DNA of 64,000 nucleotides from Phytoseiulus persimilis. Lineage: Eukaryota > Arthropoda > Arachnida > Mesostigmata > Phytoseiidae. Below the pieces are notes generated by a model that was given only the letters and a program-made list of their open reading frames with translations, ran no database searches and had not been told where the DNA came from. This document shows, one piece after another, positions 13,715 through 25,200 of the stretch. Positions within the stretch are counted from its first letter, which is position 1. Each line of letters begins with the position of its first letter. Where the stretch lies: assembly GCA_037576195.1 (NCBI GenBank), contig CM075101.1, positions 24,738,001-24,802,000 of the forward strand. The letters are read 5' to 3'. The translations under genes were made by a program, and so were the position numbers.

Positions 13715-14198
13715 CTGAAACAAATTCGAGTGCACTGAGCGTTTTTTTCTCAGCGGAAAACACTCGGTGCGGCAACTTGATTCGCGACTCCGATTATTAT
13801 TCGACGCGGATCATTGTTGCGGCCAGATAATGGATTCTTGGCTTCGTTTATGCTCACCATTGTTGGCCGTAACCGCTCTCGTATGCGTAACGATTGCCGT
13901 ATCCGGCAGTTCCGTATCCTCCACCTGAGCTGTGTCCTCCTCCACCCGCCGCGGCGCCAGCGGAGTACCCTCCCGTCGCCGCACCCCCGCCGTATCCTCC
14001 GCCATAAACTCCACCGGTGGCCGAAATTCCGCCGTCACCGAAGCCCAACGCCACGTTGAGACCGCGGTAGCCTCCGTTATACGAGTATCCGTATATACCT
14101 CCCATTCCAGTTTTGTCGTGGTGGAAGTGTTGGCCGATTGTTGCGCGCACTGTCATGCCTCCGACGGCAACAAGCAGCAGCAAATCAAGTATCTCCAT
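13579..14198 (-). CDS. Secreted glycine/tyrosine-rich protein, two exons
   Basis: Two exons on the minus strand, 14198-13858 and 13714-13579, joined by a 143-base intron (donor GTGAGC, acceptor tttgtttcag). The junction splits a Trp codon (TG|G), and both sides stay open. Product 158 residues: signal peptide MEILDLLLLVAVGGMTVRA, then a Gly/Ala/Tyr-rich region built on GGVYGGGYGGG and GGYSAGAAAGGGG (about residues 45-110), then a basic aromatic tail with RRRYGYRDR, PSYDYDYSGAYQFRRGRR and the C-terminus YKNDYYDY. This style is known from arthropod cuticle, cement and other structural glycine-rich proteins. I infer an extracellular structural role and cannot name a family. The ATG has a purine at -3 and G at +4, but an upstream non-coding exon is possible because cgctcgcag lies just before it. 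Confidence 0.75.
13858..14198 (-). CDS. Gly/Tyr-rich protein, exon 1
   Basis: Signal peptide plus the glycine-rich body, ending SGYGQQ and TG of a split Trp codon. Donor GTGAGC reads at 13857-13852. Confidence 0.75.
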
Positions 14199-14913
14199 TT
14201 CCTGCGAGCGTGTACCCGGAGACTATTCACCTGTTCGCAACTCTTTCGGCCAGTTCGGCGCCGATCGAAGTCCGAGCTCACACTTGTCGTTCACCGTGGG
14301 CGAGAGAGAGCTTCCACCATTTGTTTGAGGCAGAAAGTAAGAACCACTCACGTTTGTTTGATAGAGGGCTGTAAACCACGAGTGAAGGTAACGGAAGTGC
14401 ACGAATCAACAACGACTTCTACGATCCGAGGCGAAACGCATAGCTCCGAAGGGCGTCAACAACGCATCAAATAGAACAATGGTGCACCGTACGCGTCAGC
14501 ATCAGGATAGACTGGGGGCCGATGGCGTTTCTGCCCTGCGTTTTGTTCCCCGCTCGTCTCTCGCTTTTCCTCAGCCCAGCAGTCATTTCCAAGGCTGGTC
14601 CGCTTGGCTAAACACTGATCAAATTCTGGACGCAAGCGATTGAGCGATAAGTTCATCAAAGCTCAGAAGTCTCCGGCCGCTGACGAAGCTGCGAACAACA
14701 TCAAAACCGCATCGATCGTAGATCAGACGCTCCGGATAACGGGCTCCCGTATCCTCTTTTAATAATCTTTCCGAGCTCGTGGAAATGTCTCGGAAGTAGA
14801 GCCATCTGGAATCATCTTTCAAGAATCATCGCGTGGGCTTCGTCAGGCATTCCCCGATTCACTTTGATTCGCTTGTATCAGTGATCGCATCAGGCGACGT
14901 CTGATGACTTCGA

Positions 14914-15099
14914 CTAAACAGCCAGAATCGACGGAGTTGCGACATCGTGGCTACGTAACGAGATCGTTCGAAAGATGCGACTTAAGGCGAGGTTGAACGA
15001 CTGATAGCGGATTGTGGAGCCGACTTTTCGCGATCGCACTGAGGGAGAAGCAGATGCGAAACCGAATAACGTGGGCTCGCCGGTGGCCGGACGTGGCAT
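14914..15099 (-). CDS. Short ORF with an STS-like motif (possible ART relative)
   Basis: A 61-codon ORF with ATG at 15099. It contains TLFGFASASPSVRS, comparable to YVSTSLSLRS of enterotoxin A, followed by a similar Ser-Ile spacing (VGSTI). The upstream frame is closed by a stop, so it would be a fragment or need splicing. One motif only. Confidence 0.22.
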   Translation of the reverse strand: MPRPATGEPTLFGFASASPSVRSRKVGSTIRYQSFNLALSRIFRTISLRSHDVATPSILAV

Positions 15100-17175
15100 T
15101 TACAATGACAGAGTACGATGCTTGAGCTTCAGCAGTGATTGACATTTTTCGTGACCCTCCAGAAAAAAGAGCGAGGAAGTCGAACGCCCAGAGAAAGGAA
15201 TGGACCTTCGTAGAATATTTGGGCTGTACCGTCCGCCGGGACGGAGCGGACCACCCGGCACGAGAGCGTGGGAGCTGCTGTTACGCGGGTTGGTGTTCGG
15301 ATCAAAACTCAGGCTCTTAGGACGAGAATTGGGAAATGAAGGTAATCCGAGTTCTGTTCTGTCGACACCGTTCGCATACAACTCACGGTAGGTCGAAGGG
15401 TCAGGACGAACGAGCGCGGTCAGGGGGACCTCGCCGGTGAAGCCTGTTCGCGCCCGCTCGCTCCTCATCAGCCCAGTCACACACACTCCTGAGGAAAAAC
15501 CAATAGATGAAACAGTCTTGGATGGATTCAGATCAGAGTTTCGCGCCACGGCATGATGAAAGTGTTGATCCAAACGCAACAGATCGCTTTGGTACAGCAG
15601 GCGGGTGGAGAATCGGAACAACTTGAGAACATAAAATTCATACAGCAGGGAGTCATTCGGATTGTAAGAAGTCGCGGCTCAGAAGGTTCTCGAACACCGG
15701 AGTCGACGTTGGATCTTTGCCTGTGTCAGTTTCAGCACATGGACGGCTCAGATTCAAACTCGTTCCCATTTTAACGGTTGATGATGATGTAGCGGCAAGC
15801 TCCGTCAAAGCATGACATGCAGGCAGTACATGTGACAGCCACCCATCGATGTCCTGAGGCGATGCACGCGTTGCTCCTCCGCCGGTTCAAGGCATTCTCG
15901 ACGGGCCCGCGACAGAAGGGGGGAGGGGGAATATTCCGGAGCCGACAAGAACACGACGGATAGACAGACAACACAATGAAAAGCTGAGTCTTCAATTTCT
16001 CTAAATTTTTCCTCGTTACCCTATCTGTCCACCGCAGCCTTTGCCGTACCATTCACGGAGTGCGACAGCCCGGGAAAGAATGGGTATCATTCTCGAATTC
16101 GGAACCTCGTCCGTGGACTGAACGCGAACCGCACGTTTGGTGCACAAGTGGTTGACCGCCGGTTAGAACTTCCGGATGTCAGGCCACAGTGCTCCAAGAC
16201 GTTCACGGCGATTCCAACATCCTGTCTGCGAACAGCTCCGGAATGGCTCCCCTGGACACGAACTGCACAATCCCTCGAGCGACAGTTCCCGCGAACAACA
16301 CAGCATCGCGAATGGAGAGCATCAGGCCTCGAAGAAGGGAATGGACCGAGCTGCTCGTCGCATGTCAGCTCACATCGCGGCTGACCGTTTTCAATATTAT
16401 TATTCAACGTGCTCCGCTCAACATCGGAATCTGTCCGCCCCGTCCAGAAGTTCTTCTCGCCCTGGAGGATCTGGCAACCACATCTGGAATCAGTGATTCG
16501 CCACAGTGTGCGATCGGAGCTCACGTCCGTGGTTCCATCGTCTTCAAGCCCAAGGAATTTCTCGATTCTACTTTGGTCGCAGCGAGATTGTTTCACAACG
16601 ACGGAATCACGACGCCGAGTGCAGCCCATCCACCGCTCTACGATTTCTAGCGATCATTTCTGTCCAGATTCGATACTTCGTGATTCGCCCCACACTGTCG
16701 ATATTTCCCGTTGTTGGCATTCGTACGTTCGAAATGTCAAGGTCGATTCCGAATCCGCTCAAAGCTCTCCGCTCCGAATTTTTCTGCGGCGCGTCGGTTG
16801 TGCAGAGAGATCGAGCTTTCGAAATTCGTTCGGCCTTGAGACGTTGAGTTGCTTATCGCTCGGTTATCGCGTGCATCGTGCGCGCCAGCTCTGTTCCTGG
16901 CCGAGGAAACTACACCGCATGGTCGGACGGCCGGCCGATCGTTTCAACGGCCGAGACATGATGCATTTGAAGCGTGGAAAGGAGGTCGACGGCGGCGGGT
17001 CTCAATCTCTCAAAATGGAGAACGATGATGATGAGAGCGCAGAAGAACTAACCGACAAACAGAGCCGTCGCCAGCACGCTGCTGGCTGTATTCCTAATGA
17101 AGGACCAAGGCTAACAGAGCCGGATCTATTTTCCGCGATAGTGAACGGCCGTGCTACGAAGGTGTGGTCGCGCTG

Positions 17176-17433
17176 ATGGCGACCGCGCGAGTACGTATTG
17201 CACCGTGGCGTGTCATTCTCGTAATGAGCATTGTTTCGCTCTTCGTGCAGCGCTCAGCTAGTTCTTTTGCGTCCACGTCCCCTGGCCAGGTGCGAGCTTC
17301 GTGCCCGACATACGGAGGACGCCGCAGAAGCTCTGTGAGCGAACGGGATACTGCAGCGAGAGCAGACGACAACGACCATGACTGCCTCGCCGGAGAAAAA
17401 ACTGTGACAGAACGTTGCCTCTTTGACAGCTAG
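17176..17433 (+). CDS. Signal-peptide ORF (small secreted protein or first exon)
   Basis: An ATG opens MATARVRIAPWRVILVMSIV and SLFVQRSASS, a classic basic-then-hydrophobic leader with small residues at the likely cleavage point. The full ORF is 85 residues with three cysteines downstream. Alternatively a donor GTGCGA at 17290 (after SPGQ, phase 0) makes it the first exon of a larger secreted product. An acceptor with a good pyrimidine tract (gcttgttcttgcag) lies at about 17910. I do not recognise the mature part. Confidence 0.3.
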   Translation: MATARVRIAPWRVILVMSIVSLFVQRSASSFASTSPGQVRASCPTYGGRRRSSVSERDTAARADDNDHDCLAGEKTVTERCLFDS

Positions 17434-19336
17434 CTAGCTAACCAACATCCCTGAACTTCTGAGATGACAGCGGTCCTCTGTGACGTTTCCGCTGGAGGCA
17501 TTGTCTCCCGGATGTTTTGCGAGGAGCCGAGAAAGAAATGTTTAGGAAGAAAAGTAGGCCCCGCTTGAACTCTCAGCGTCCGCTGAAGGGAGAGAACGGG
17601 ATTTCGGCGCGAAAAAGAACACGATGGTGACCATTGACGACAAGGATGATGGTCGGAGGGGGCAGATAACGTCGACACGGCAAACTCACGTTCGCTGCTG
17701 GCTCCGTGGAAGAGGCGTCAGCAAGCGAGCGAGATCGACCGAGTGCCCTGTTGAATATCAACAGCGGTCGGGAAACGACAAAAGAAGCGGAAAGCTGAGC
17801 TAGAATCCAGTGCGACTTTCCTTCCGGACGAGTGGGGCTCGTCTGACCTTGTTGTTCCTCTTTTTGGGGCTGACCGACATCCGAAAAAATGCCACCGCTT
17901 GTTCTTGCAGGACGACATCCCCGATCGCAAGAATAGCTCTGAACCCTCACAGAGCGTGGTGCGGTTGCAATAGTCAATCGAATCGCTGTCCCGCTGTCGG
18001 TGAGCAGCTGGGTTGGTACCGAAAATCCGGCTGGCTCTGAATTTCGCGCGAGGAGGTTCAACGATTCGATAGAGAGGAGCTGAGATGGTGAGAATGGAAC
18101 TCTCCGCTTCGAATCGCCGATTCCCGAGTGCTGAGAATATTCGACGACCTGGCTCGGAACAACGGGTCGCGAAGTTTTTACGGATCGTGACCGTGACGCT
18201 AGAGCCGGATAACTGGTTTGAGGTTATGCCTGAGGCGGACATGCTCGAAGTGCTCCGAAAAGATCGTAGGACGCGTCGCCTAGCATCGCGGACAGGCGAG
18301 CCTCGGAGTCAAAAGCTCGGGCCGTATTCAGTGTACGTCCCCCATTTTCAAGCACGTCCTCTTCTCCCTATTCGATGACTCCTTTCCCGCCGCTGCCCAA
18401 AACCTATATGTCGACGTTCCCCGTTTTGTGGTGGTCGTTCTTTGTACAAAATGAGAGGATGGACGGATCGTGCCCGACCTGTCCGCTGAATTGATTTAAA
18501 TTCGAGAACGAAACGAGAAGGACCGAGTCAGTCGGAGAGATCAACCCCGATCCGATCAAACGGAGAGCGACGCCTCACAAAACGCGGCCAGACACGAGTT
18601 CACCAAGCAGCCGAACATGCCAATATCGAGCTGGCCGCTGAGTGGAAAAACACGGAAGCAGAAGACGCCGCGGAGCTTTCCGGGAATCATATTCGTCTGT
18701 CCGTTGCGCATACACTCGATTCATTTGACCTGGATGCGGAGCGGGAGATTGAATGACTGGGAACGGTTGCTTATTCGCACGCTGCTCTCGAAATAAATTG
18801 CGGCTTCACCGGTTGGATCACGTTTTTCGATGGTCAGGATCGTTGACATCCTCATCATGAGGTAGAAGGCGCTTGCATCGGTAGGAGGGCGCCTCCCGAT
18901 CATCGACCGCCTCGCTCAACGATCGGCTGGCCGCCCGGTGTTGATGTATCGAACGCACGTGGAACACGTTGATCATACGTGTATGGAGCTGGAACCCGAC
19001 AGCCGACGACGCGGCATCGTTCTCAATTACCACGATACGCAATCTGTACGAGATCGAGCGGACGGGAAATTGGGCCGATTGGGTGGAAACAACCCGAACG
19101 ATGTGTTTCGCGTGCATATTAGCTAACCGTGAGGGTCAAAACGGCCGAGTTCATCCACGGCATCAAACTCCTGCGGGAGCGCTCGACCAGAAAAACCCAG
19201 CGATCCTCGTGGAAAGTCATGCGGGGCTCACACGCGGGGTTCCAGGGAATCCAAGAGGTCTTTAACGGATTTGAATCCCGCGCTGTTCCTCGCGGATTCC
19301 ATGCGAGTAGCCGGAAGGGGTGCTGAGATCCTCTTC

Positions 19337-19630
19337 CTAGTGCGGCGTAATGCCGAGAAACGAAATAACGTGGGCTCCGATGTCGTCCGCCAAGAAGGCT
19401 CCCGTAATCATATCCGGGTGTGAAGGCATCAGCTCCCTGACAGCAGGTATAGGAGGGAGTCGTTCAGTCATCCCATAGTGGTGCTGCTCGTCGCCCTCAT
19501 TTTTTCGGAGCGGGACGAAAGGACGCGCTAACAGGTAGCTGTCTGCCTTCCTGCCTGGCCTCAGGTGCCTCTGACTGACCGAGCCTTCGGACGAACAAGC
19601 GAGGGAGCAGGGAAACGAGTAGCTCGCCAA
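19337..19630 (-). CDS. Unrecognised open frame, possible ART-like fragment
   Basis: The frame contains RKADSYLL, NEGDEQHHYGM and TGAFLADDIGAHVISF. These resemble, in order, the R-A-D-S, G-H-N-E-Y and T-G-F-V-R-Y-D-D-G-Y-V-S segments of enterotoxin A. The in-frame start is a TTG, so an upstream exon would be needed. A sulfatase-like reading (LADD-G) was considered and left open. Confidence 0.22.
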   Translation of the reverse strand: MASYSFPCSLACSSEGSVSQRHLRPGRKADSYLLARPFVPLRKNEGDEQHHYGMTERLPPIPAVRELMPSHPDMITGAFLADDIGAHVISFLGITPH

Positions 19631-20299
19631 GTAGGCCTTAAATAGTAGTTCGCGTGACGCTTGAACTCAACTACGGAGAGGGCGCGCGCTCGTCCAGACT
19701 CTATCCATGAACGCCCGCCCGCTGTGCTGAATCAATACGCGTGAACGATGAATACTCAAAATGATGTTGCGCACTAACATCACGAGCACGCTCTCGAACT
19801 CGATGGATTTTCATCGTCGGAACTCGAAGCCCAAACGGAAGGTGGTCAACGAGAAGCTTTCCGACGCCCACAGCTCCGCCAAAAAACCAGGAGGGATCAG
19901 GATCAGAGACTTTGGCCATTGTCTCCGACGCTCCTGATTTCCAGCACCCGGTCTCCTCACCCTCGTCATCGTTTTCCAATCGGGGAGCTCGGACCCCAGG
20001 GAACTCGGAACCACCGTATTCGCTTTGAATTCACTCTGCGCATTTCACCCGGAACAAAGATCTGGGTTCCAGTCGCCACGCAAGGAATGAACGGGAAGTG
20101 TTTCGAACGTTTCTCCGTCCTCGGGGAGCGAGAACTTGTGACTCCGGAGGTGGTCACCAGAGACTCCGGAGGCGTAAACTTCGACGTTCCGTGTGTTTTC
20201 AATACCGCCTCGCCAATCGCCCCACCCTCGAGAGCATATTTCACTACTTCGGTCGGGCTAAAAGCGCTTTATCGCATCGCGTTTCATAAATTCAGTCCG

Positions 20300-23200
20300 C
20301 CAGTACCATCGGCCGACCGCCCCTTTGTGAGCCGCGAGCGGCCAGCAGGCACAGGAGCGATGCTATCAGACCATCCAAGAGCAGCATCGGAGCGTCGCAA
20401 CACCCCACCCACCCACCAAGCTACCTTCCTCCCGGTCGCCCACCTCCTTCGTACTCCGAAGACGTCCCCGAGGTGCCATGAGTCTTGAGAAGGGTCGCGA
20501 GCCACGCAGCCAGCCAGCCATGCTGAGCCCTCGAGCATGAGAATCACGTGAGCGGTTATCTATAAAGAGGAGGCGGGCGAGGGGAGGGGGGTTTCTTTTG
20601 CCAAATAGGCTACGGAGCCGGCCAGTAAGCCAAAATTGGAGACGACGAACGATGACGAGGTAAAAAGAGAGCGGCGCACGGCCAAAAGCTCGGAGGGAGA
20701 GACTTGCATAAAAAAACCTGAGGAAAGCTCACAGACGCGACTCAACGGGAATGCCAACGAAGCGGCCGAGTCCGACCAACTGCCCCGCCGTCCTCTCTAT
20801 CATTCTCCCCTCATCCGCATTTTTCGAGGTAGTTGAGGAGCTGGATGAATTTGAGAAGAGAACACGCGTCTTGATACTTTTTGTTGGCAAGGAGGCGGAC
20901 CCGAATGGTTTGAGGCTGCGGAATTTTTGCTTCAACGAGTCGAATCGAGCCGAGCCATCAGTGAATCAGGTCGGAGTTCAAGTTCAGTTCGGTGGCTGCA
21001 CCCCCCTGCTCCCTCTGAAGGAGGGAACGAAGGATTAGCTCTTCGGCTCGGGAATCCCGAAAACATCGAAGCCGGAGATCACGACTCGATCAACTCCCTG
21101 TTGCTGACCGCGTCTCCGCCTTCGAGTTCATGGTGGTTCAAGTCTGACGCCGTCCGCCAGAACACCGAGATGGTCCCAGCTGTTTTCTGTCCCGCGGCTT
21201 TCAAGAACTTCCGAACGCGCTCGGCTGAGGAGCGAAGGTATACCGAGAGCGATGGGCTCGACAAGCCGCGCTCCGAAGGGTTCCCGAACGTGACTTCAAC
21301 CCGAAAACCCAACCTCGCCGCTCTGACTGCGTGTGCGGGTCTCTGAGCGACTCGATTCGCACACAGATTCGTTTGTCCAATCCTTTGCTTGGGGCGGAGT
21401 GGCGGCCACGTCACAGCGTTGCAAGTGGCGTTCCGCCGCCCCGGCTGTAGCGCCAGCCGCAGCGATGCTGGCAGCGGAAGAGTCATCCTGAATCCCTACG
21501 GAGGGACCCCTACAATCTCTACGGAGCAGGGGCGCGGAGCGAAAAAAAAAACGAAAAGACGAGTTGAGATCCTCTTCCATTATCTTTTATACTGCTGCAG
21601 CACATTTAGCATAGGGTGGATGACTGGGCTCGGCTGGGTTGGCTGGGGGGAGGGGGCTGGAGGAGAGGGCCACGGGCGACGGCTCCGCGGCCCGACTGGC
21701 TTGGTTGCTCTCAAGCCGGATGATTCTTCAGATGACTAGCTCGACTGAGACCTCTCTCTGAAACAGCGAGCGTGATAAGAAGCAGCGCTTGACTGAGTGA
21801 GAGAAAAAAAAAACGCTGGGTGTCGAAGCTCAGTTCGACTCAGCTGGAGAGCTACCATCGGTGCGGGATGGTGGCGACTTGTGCCGTCCCGCTGCGGCGG
21901 GAATCGTTCCTTTTTCTCAGATCCTACGGTTTCAATTGTTGACTCCGTTGAGTGCCGACGATGTTCGGAGCGAGGTGTCATATTTCTTGCAGACTTCGCG
22001 CTCGCGGAGGAGCTCTCGTCGTTCCCTTCCATCCGTCGAACACCCCTCGAGAAACCTTCAAGTCTCACTTTGAAACAGCCCTCCTTGTTCTCCTCTCCGA
22101 TTGTCGCCGTTGTTGTTGTTGTTGCTGGTGGTGGTGCTGAGAACGTTGGGGAAACGGAACCACGAGCACGAAGGAAAGGAAAATCGAGACGACGAAATCT
22201 TCGAGATCAGAAAGGATGGCGACACGGGTGTCTGTCAGCCAGCTTTCGATTGCTCTCGGCGAAAAGGGACGCGTCGCTCAGGATGAACGAAGTCTCGCCC
22301 GACGGGATTTACAAACAGTACCGAGAGGGGGAACAGAAATACGAACAACGACCGGATCGGGAGGAGTTCTCTTAACGACAGACTTTAAGTTTCCTCCCAC
22401 GACAAACGAGAGCGGCCACGAGATCTACAACGACGTCGCGAGTCTTAGTGAACGAGATGAAGAGAGCCTGGCGACACACCCGATCCACGAAGCCTCATCT
22501 TGCTTGTCGGTACTCTGCTCGAGTGTGGCTCTTCTTCGTGGTGAAGAGAAAGAGCGTCGCAGACCTTCCGGAAACCAAGAGCCAAGCTCAGATGGACTCG
22601 CTGCAGCTCGCGTCGTCGATGGCTCGACATCACTGATGCTCTCCATGAATAAATGAATAGCCCGATGTCGTCCAGCTCGATTTCTCGGATTCCGGAAGCA
22701 TCGATCGAGCGGAAATGAATGTGCGGCGGCGTTTAAGGTTTCATTGAGAGAGTACTGAGAACTGGGATCGAGAGCGTTCCGTGTCGGTTTCATGGGGCGG
22801 CGAACGGTTTGCATCCTTTCCTCGAGTGTTTGTCTAGTCGGCCGAGGGAAGCCGTCAGTTCACAAAGAAAGAAAAACAGAGAGTCATAAACGTGGCGATT
22901 CGTATCCATTGAGCGCTGTTAGTGGTGTCTCATCCGTTAGCTCCGTCGTCCATTCGGCTAGTCACTCGCTTGGCTGACTGCTATCCGACTACCTAGGAGT
23001 GCGAACCGCGGAAGCGGATACGATGGGAGGTATTCCCACACACGCCGACTACCTATAATAAATCCGTATCGAATCATCGGCTAGTGGAGCGACGAGATGC
23101 ACAACAACTGGAAGCGTGTAATCGAAGCTGTGCCCTGGCTACCGGGAGGCTGCTCGGAGGAAAGAAGAAAACTCTCGATCGGTTTCCTGTCGAGTTCGTC

Positions 23201-24300
23201 TAATATTTTTTCGGCTTGTCCCCTGCTGGCTTGCGGCTCCTGCTTTTTCCTGACGACGCGAAAACCCTGCTCGGTGGGGTGGTGATGCCCTCAGCCAGTG
23301 AGGTGTGCAATTACACGCTGATGGACTGTCTCTCTGGAATTGCAATACTCGACAACAGAGCAAAGGACAGACCGCCGACGCGGGTGAGTGACACACAAAG
23401 AAGTGGCGAGACAGCGAAAATAAATCAGAGAGGCCTAACAATGTGGGAATATACCGAACGCGGTGTGTACGTGGAGACCGCCCGGAGGAACATTGTTGGC
23501 TTGGATGAGCGCGGCGGTTGTTCACTTTGACTCAACGGTTTCAACGCTAGTCCGGACTGTCGATGTGTTGACGAATTGCACTGTCGAGTGAATCAACTCA
23601 ATCGAGTCGGAAGCTGTATCGGAAGAATTCTCCACGCCAGAGCTTCAAGTACCACAAGGGCAGCGCCACGTCATGAGGAGAGGTTCGACTCGATGTGGAG
23701 GGTGTTTATGCTGGGAGCCAGGGTCAACTTCCCCGGGGCTCCATCCCTCTCATGTTGTTGATTACAGAGGATATCCGAGCGAGATTTCTCTTCCCCCGGC
23801 GTCTTATTATTCGAGAGCGTCATTGATGATGATGATAAAGAATTCGCGAATAAATAAAGAGTTGCCCCTCGACCCTCTTTTCCGGCGAGCTCAAATGTTA
23901 CTACCATCGTGGGTGTGCTGTGTCAGTTGAACGAGGGCTATCTTTAGGACCATGCGGATATTAAACTAAGGATTTTGGCCCCATAAAGAGCTGCGTTTCC
24001 TCCTCATCCTTCTTTAGCCGGCTAGCAAGGAGATGAGCCCATGTCGTCATGGCGGCCGCTGCCGTCGTCGTCATCGTGAGTCGTTCTTGGTAAGGCGTTA
24101 CGCCAGACAAGGATCTTGGGTCATCATACAGGAGTTGGCGATTCATCAAATCGTCTATTAAATTCAGATCCACGTCGATATAGAGGAGCTGAAATGGCTC
24201 ACCCGTCCCGTCAGGAAGACGAGTCGGAAAGCTGGGTTCATATTTTTTTCGCAGTTTTTCCTCTCTTCGAGAGCGGGTATTCGCTCCATCTGGAGAGGAG
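20300..24300. other. No gene supported
   Basis: Mostly low-complexity purine or pyrimidine tracts (for example around 20580, 21640 and 22100) with no frame I can defend. Confidence 0.45.
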
Positions 24301-24504
24301 ATTCGGAAAAGAGATCTGTTGGGATTTGGCGGCTTCCGACGTCAAATATTAAAATCTCCCGACGCGGCCCGAATCCTGCGTTTCCAGAGCCCGGAAAATC
24401 GTTCCAATATCCATGGAGAGGATGTCAGAACAATTGAAGACTTTCGGGAAAAATGTTCCTCGGAGGAAATTCTTTCCACCGGATGCTTGAGGATTACTTC
24501 GAGG

Positions 24505-25200
24505 TCATCGACGGCTTGCACGTTTTTCCGGAGTGCGAAGCGAAGAGCCTCTGCGAATTTCCCATGAAAGCGATGTGAAGTTTTCTCGATGGTTTGGAAA
24601 AATTGTCGCGCCGCGCGGTGCTCTCCCGTGAGAATCTTGCGATGTCCGCGGTGAAGATGAGCTGCGAATCGCGACTGGAGTATCTGGCCGCCATCTTCCC
24701 CAACTGTGTGTCGTAAATAATGCGCCAGAGCGGGGAATGAGTTCCACATCGAGCTCGTTGAGACAGACAGCTGAGCAATCGGGATGAGCTTGAGGGTGAA
24801 TTCGAGCGCAGTGTTGCAGCGACCGCTGCGACTCGTATCGGAGTTTGTTACAGAATCCCAAATATTCGTTCGAGGAGCGGGGTGGGGGGCGGACTCGCGT
24901 GAGGGAAGTTCCGATGTGCGATTCGGCTGCGAGCATTCCTCCCAACTGTCGATTTCCGGAGTTCAGCTGGATCCGTAGCTCCTCTACCCGGAATACGGTG
25001 CCCTCAGTCGCAATAGCGACAGTATTTAGCAAAAACGATTCTCTCGTTTTAGCCGTTTTCTGCGAGGGGCTACGGAAGCCCTGATCGGTTCCGTCAAGTT
25101 GGGCAGATCCATTAAAAGTTGTGTTGGGTTTTTCCGTTCGTGCGCTCGTTCGTTGCGTAACATCGACGAGTACATCGAAAAAGTCGACTCGCGACCTCAC
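24505..25200 (-). CDS. Unrecognised 231-codon open frame
   Basis: A long minus-strand frame that begins at a GTG, so it is probably an internal exon if real. An acceptor-like cccctcgcag lies inside it, followed by KTAKTRESFLLNTVAIATEG, FRVEELRIQLNSG and CLNELDVELIP, which have a loose leucine-repeat flavour. Two other minus frames are open over its 3' part, so the exact frame is uncertain. Confidence 0.2.
   Translation of the reverse strand: MRSRVDFFDVLVDVTQRTSARTEKPNTTFNGSAQLDGTDQGFRSPSQKTAKTRESFLLNTVAIATEGTVFRVEELRIQLNSGNRQLGGMLAAESHIGTSLTRVRPPPRSSNEYLGFCNKLRYESQRSLQHCARIHPQAHPDCSAVCLNELDVELIPRSGALFTTHSWGRWRPDTPVAIRSSSSPRTSQDSHGRAPRGATIFPNHRENFTSLSWEIRRGSSLRTPEKRASRR

Noticed and set aside
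16189..16650. Coding-like plus ORF (AHVRGSIVFKPKEFLDSTL)
   Set aside because: No ATG near the start, no splice sites recognised and a 180-codon frame open on the opposite strand. Insufficient to choose.
19337..19460. Sulfatase N-terminal motif (LADD-G) in a minus frame
   Set aside because: The C-x-P-S-R catalytic signature that should follow was not found in any minus frame nearby.
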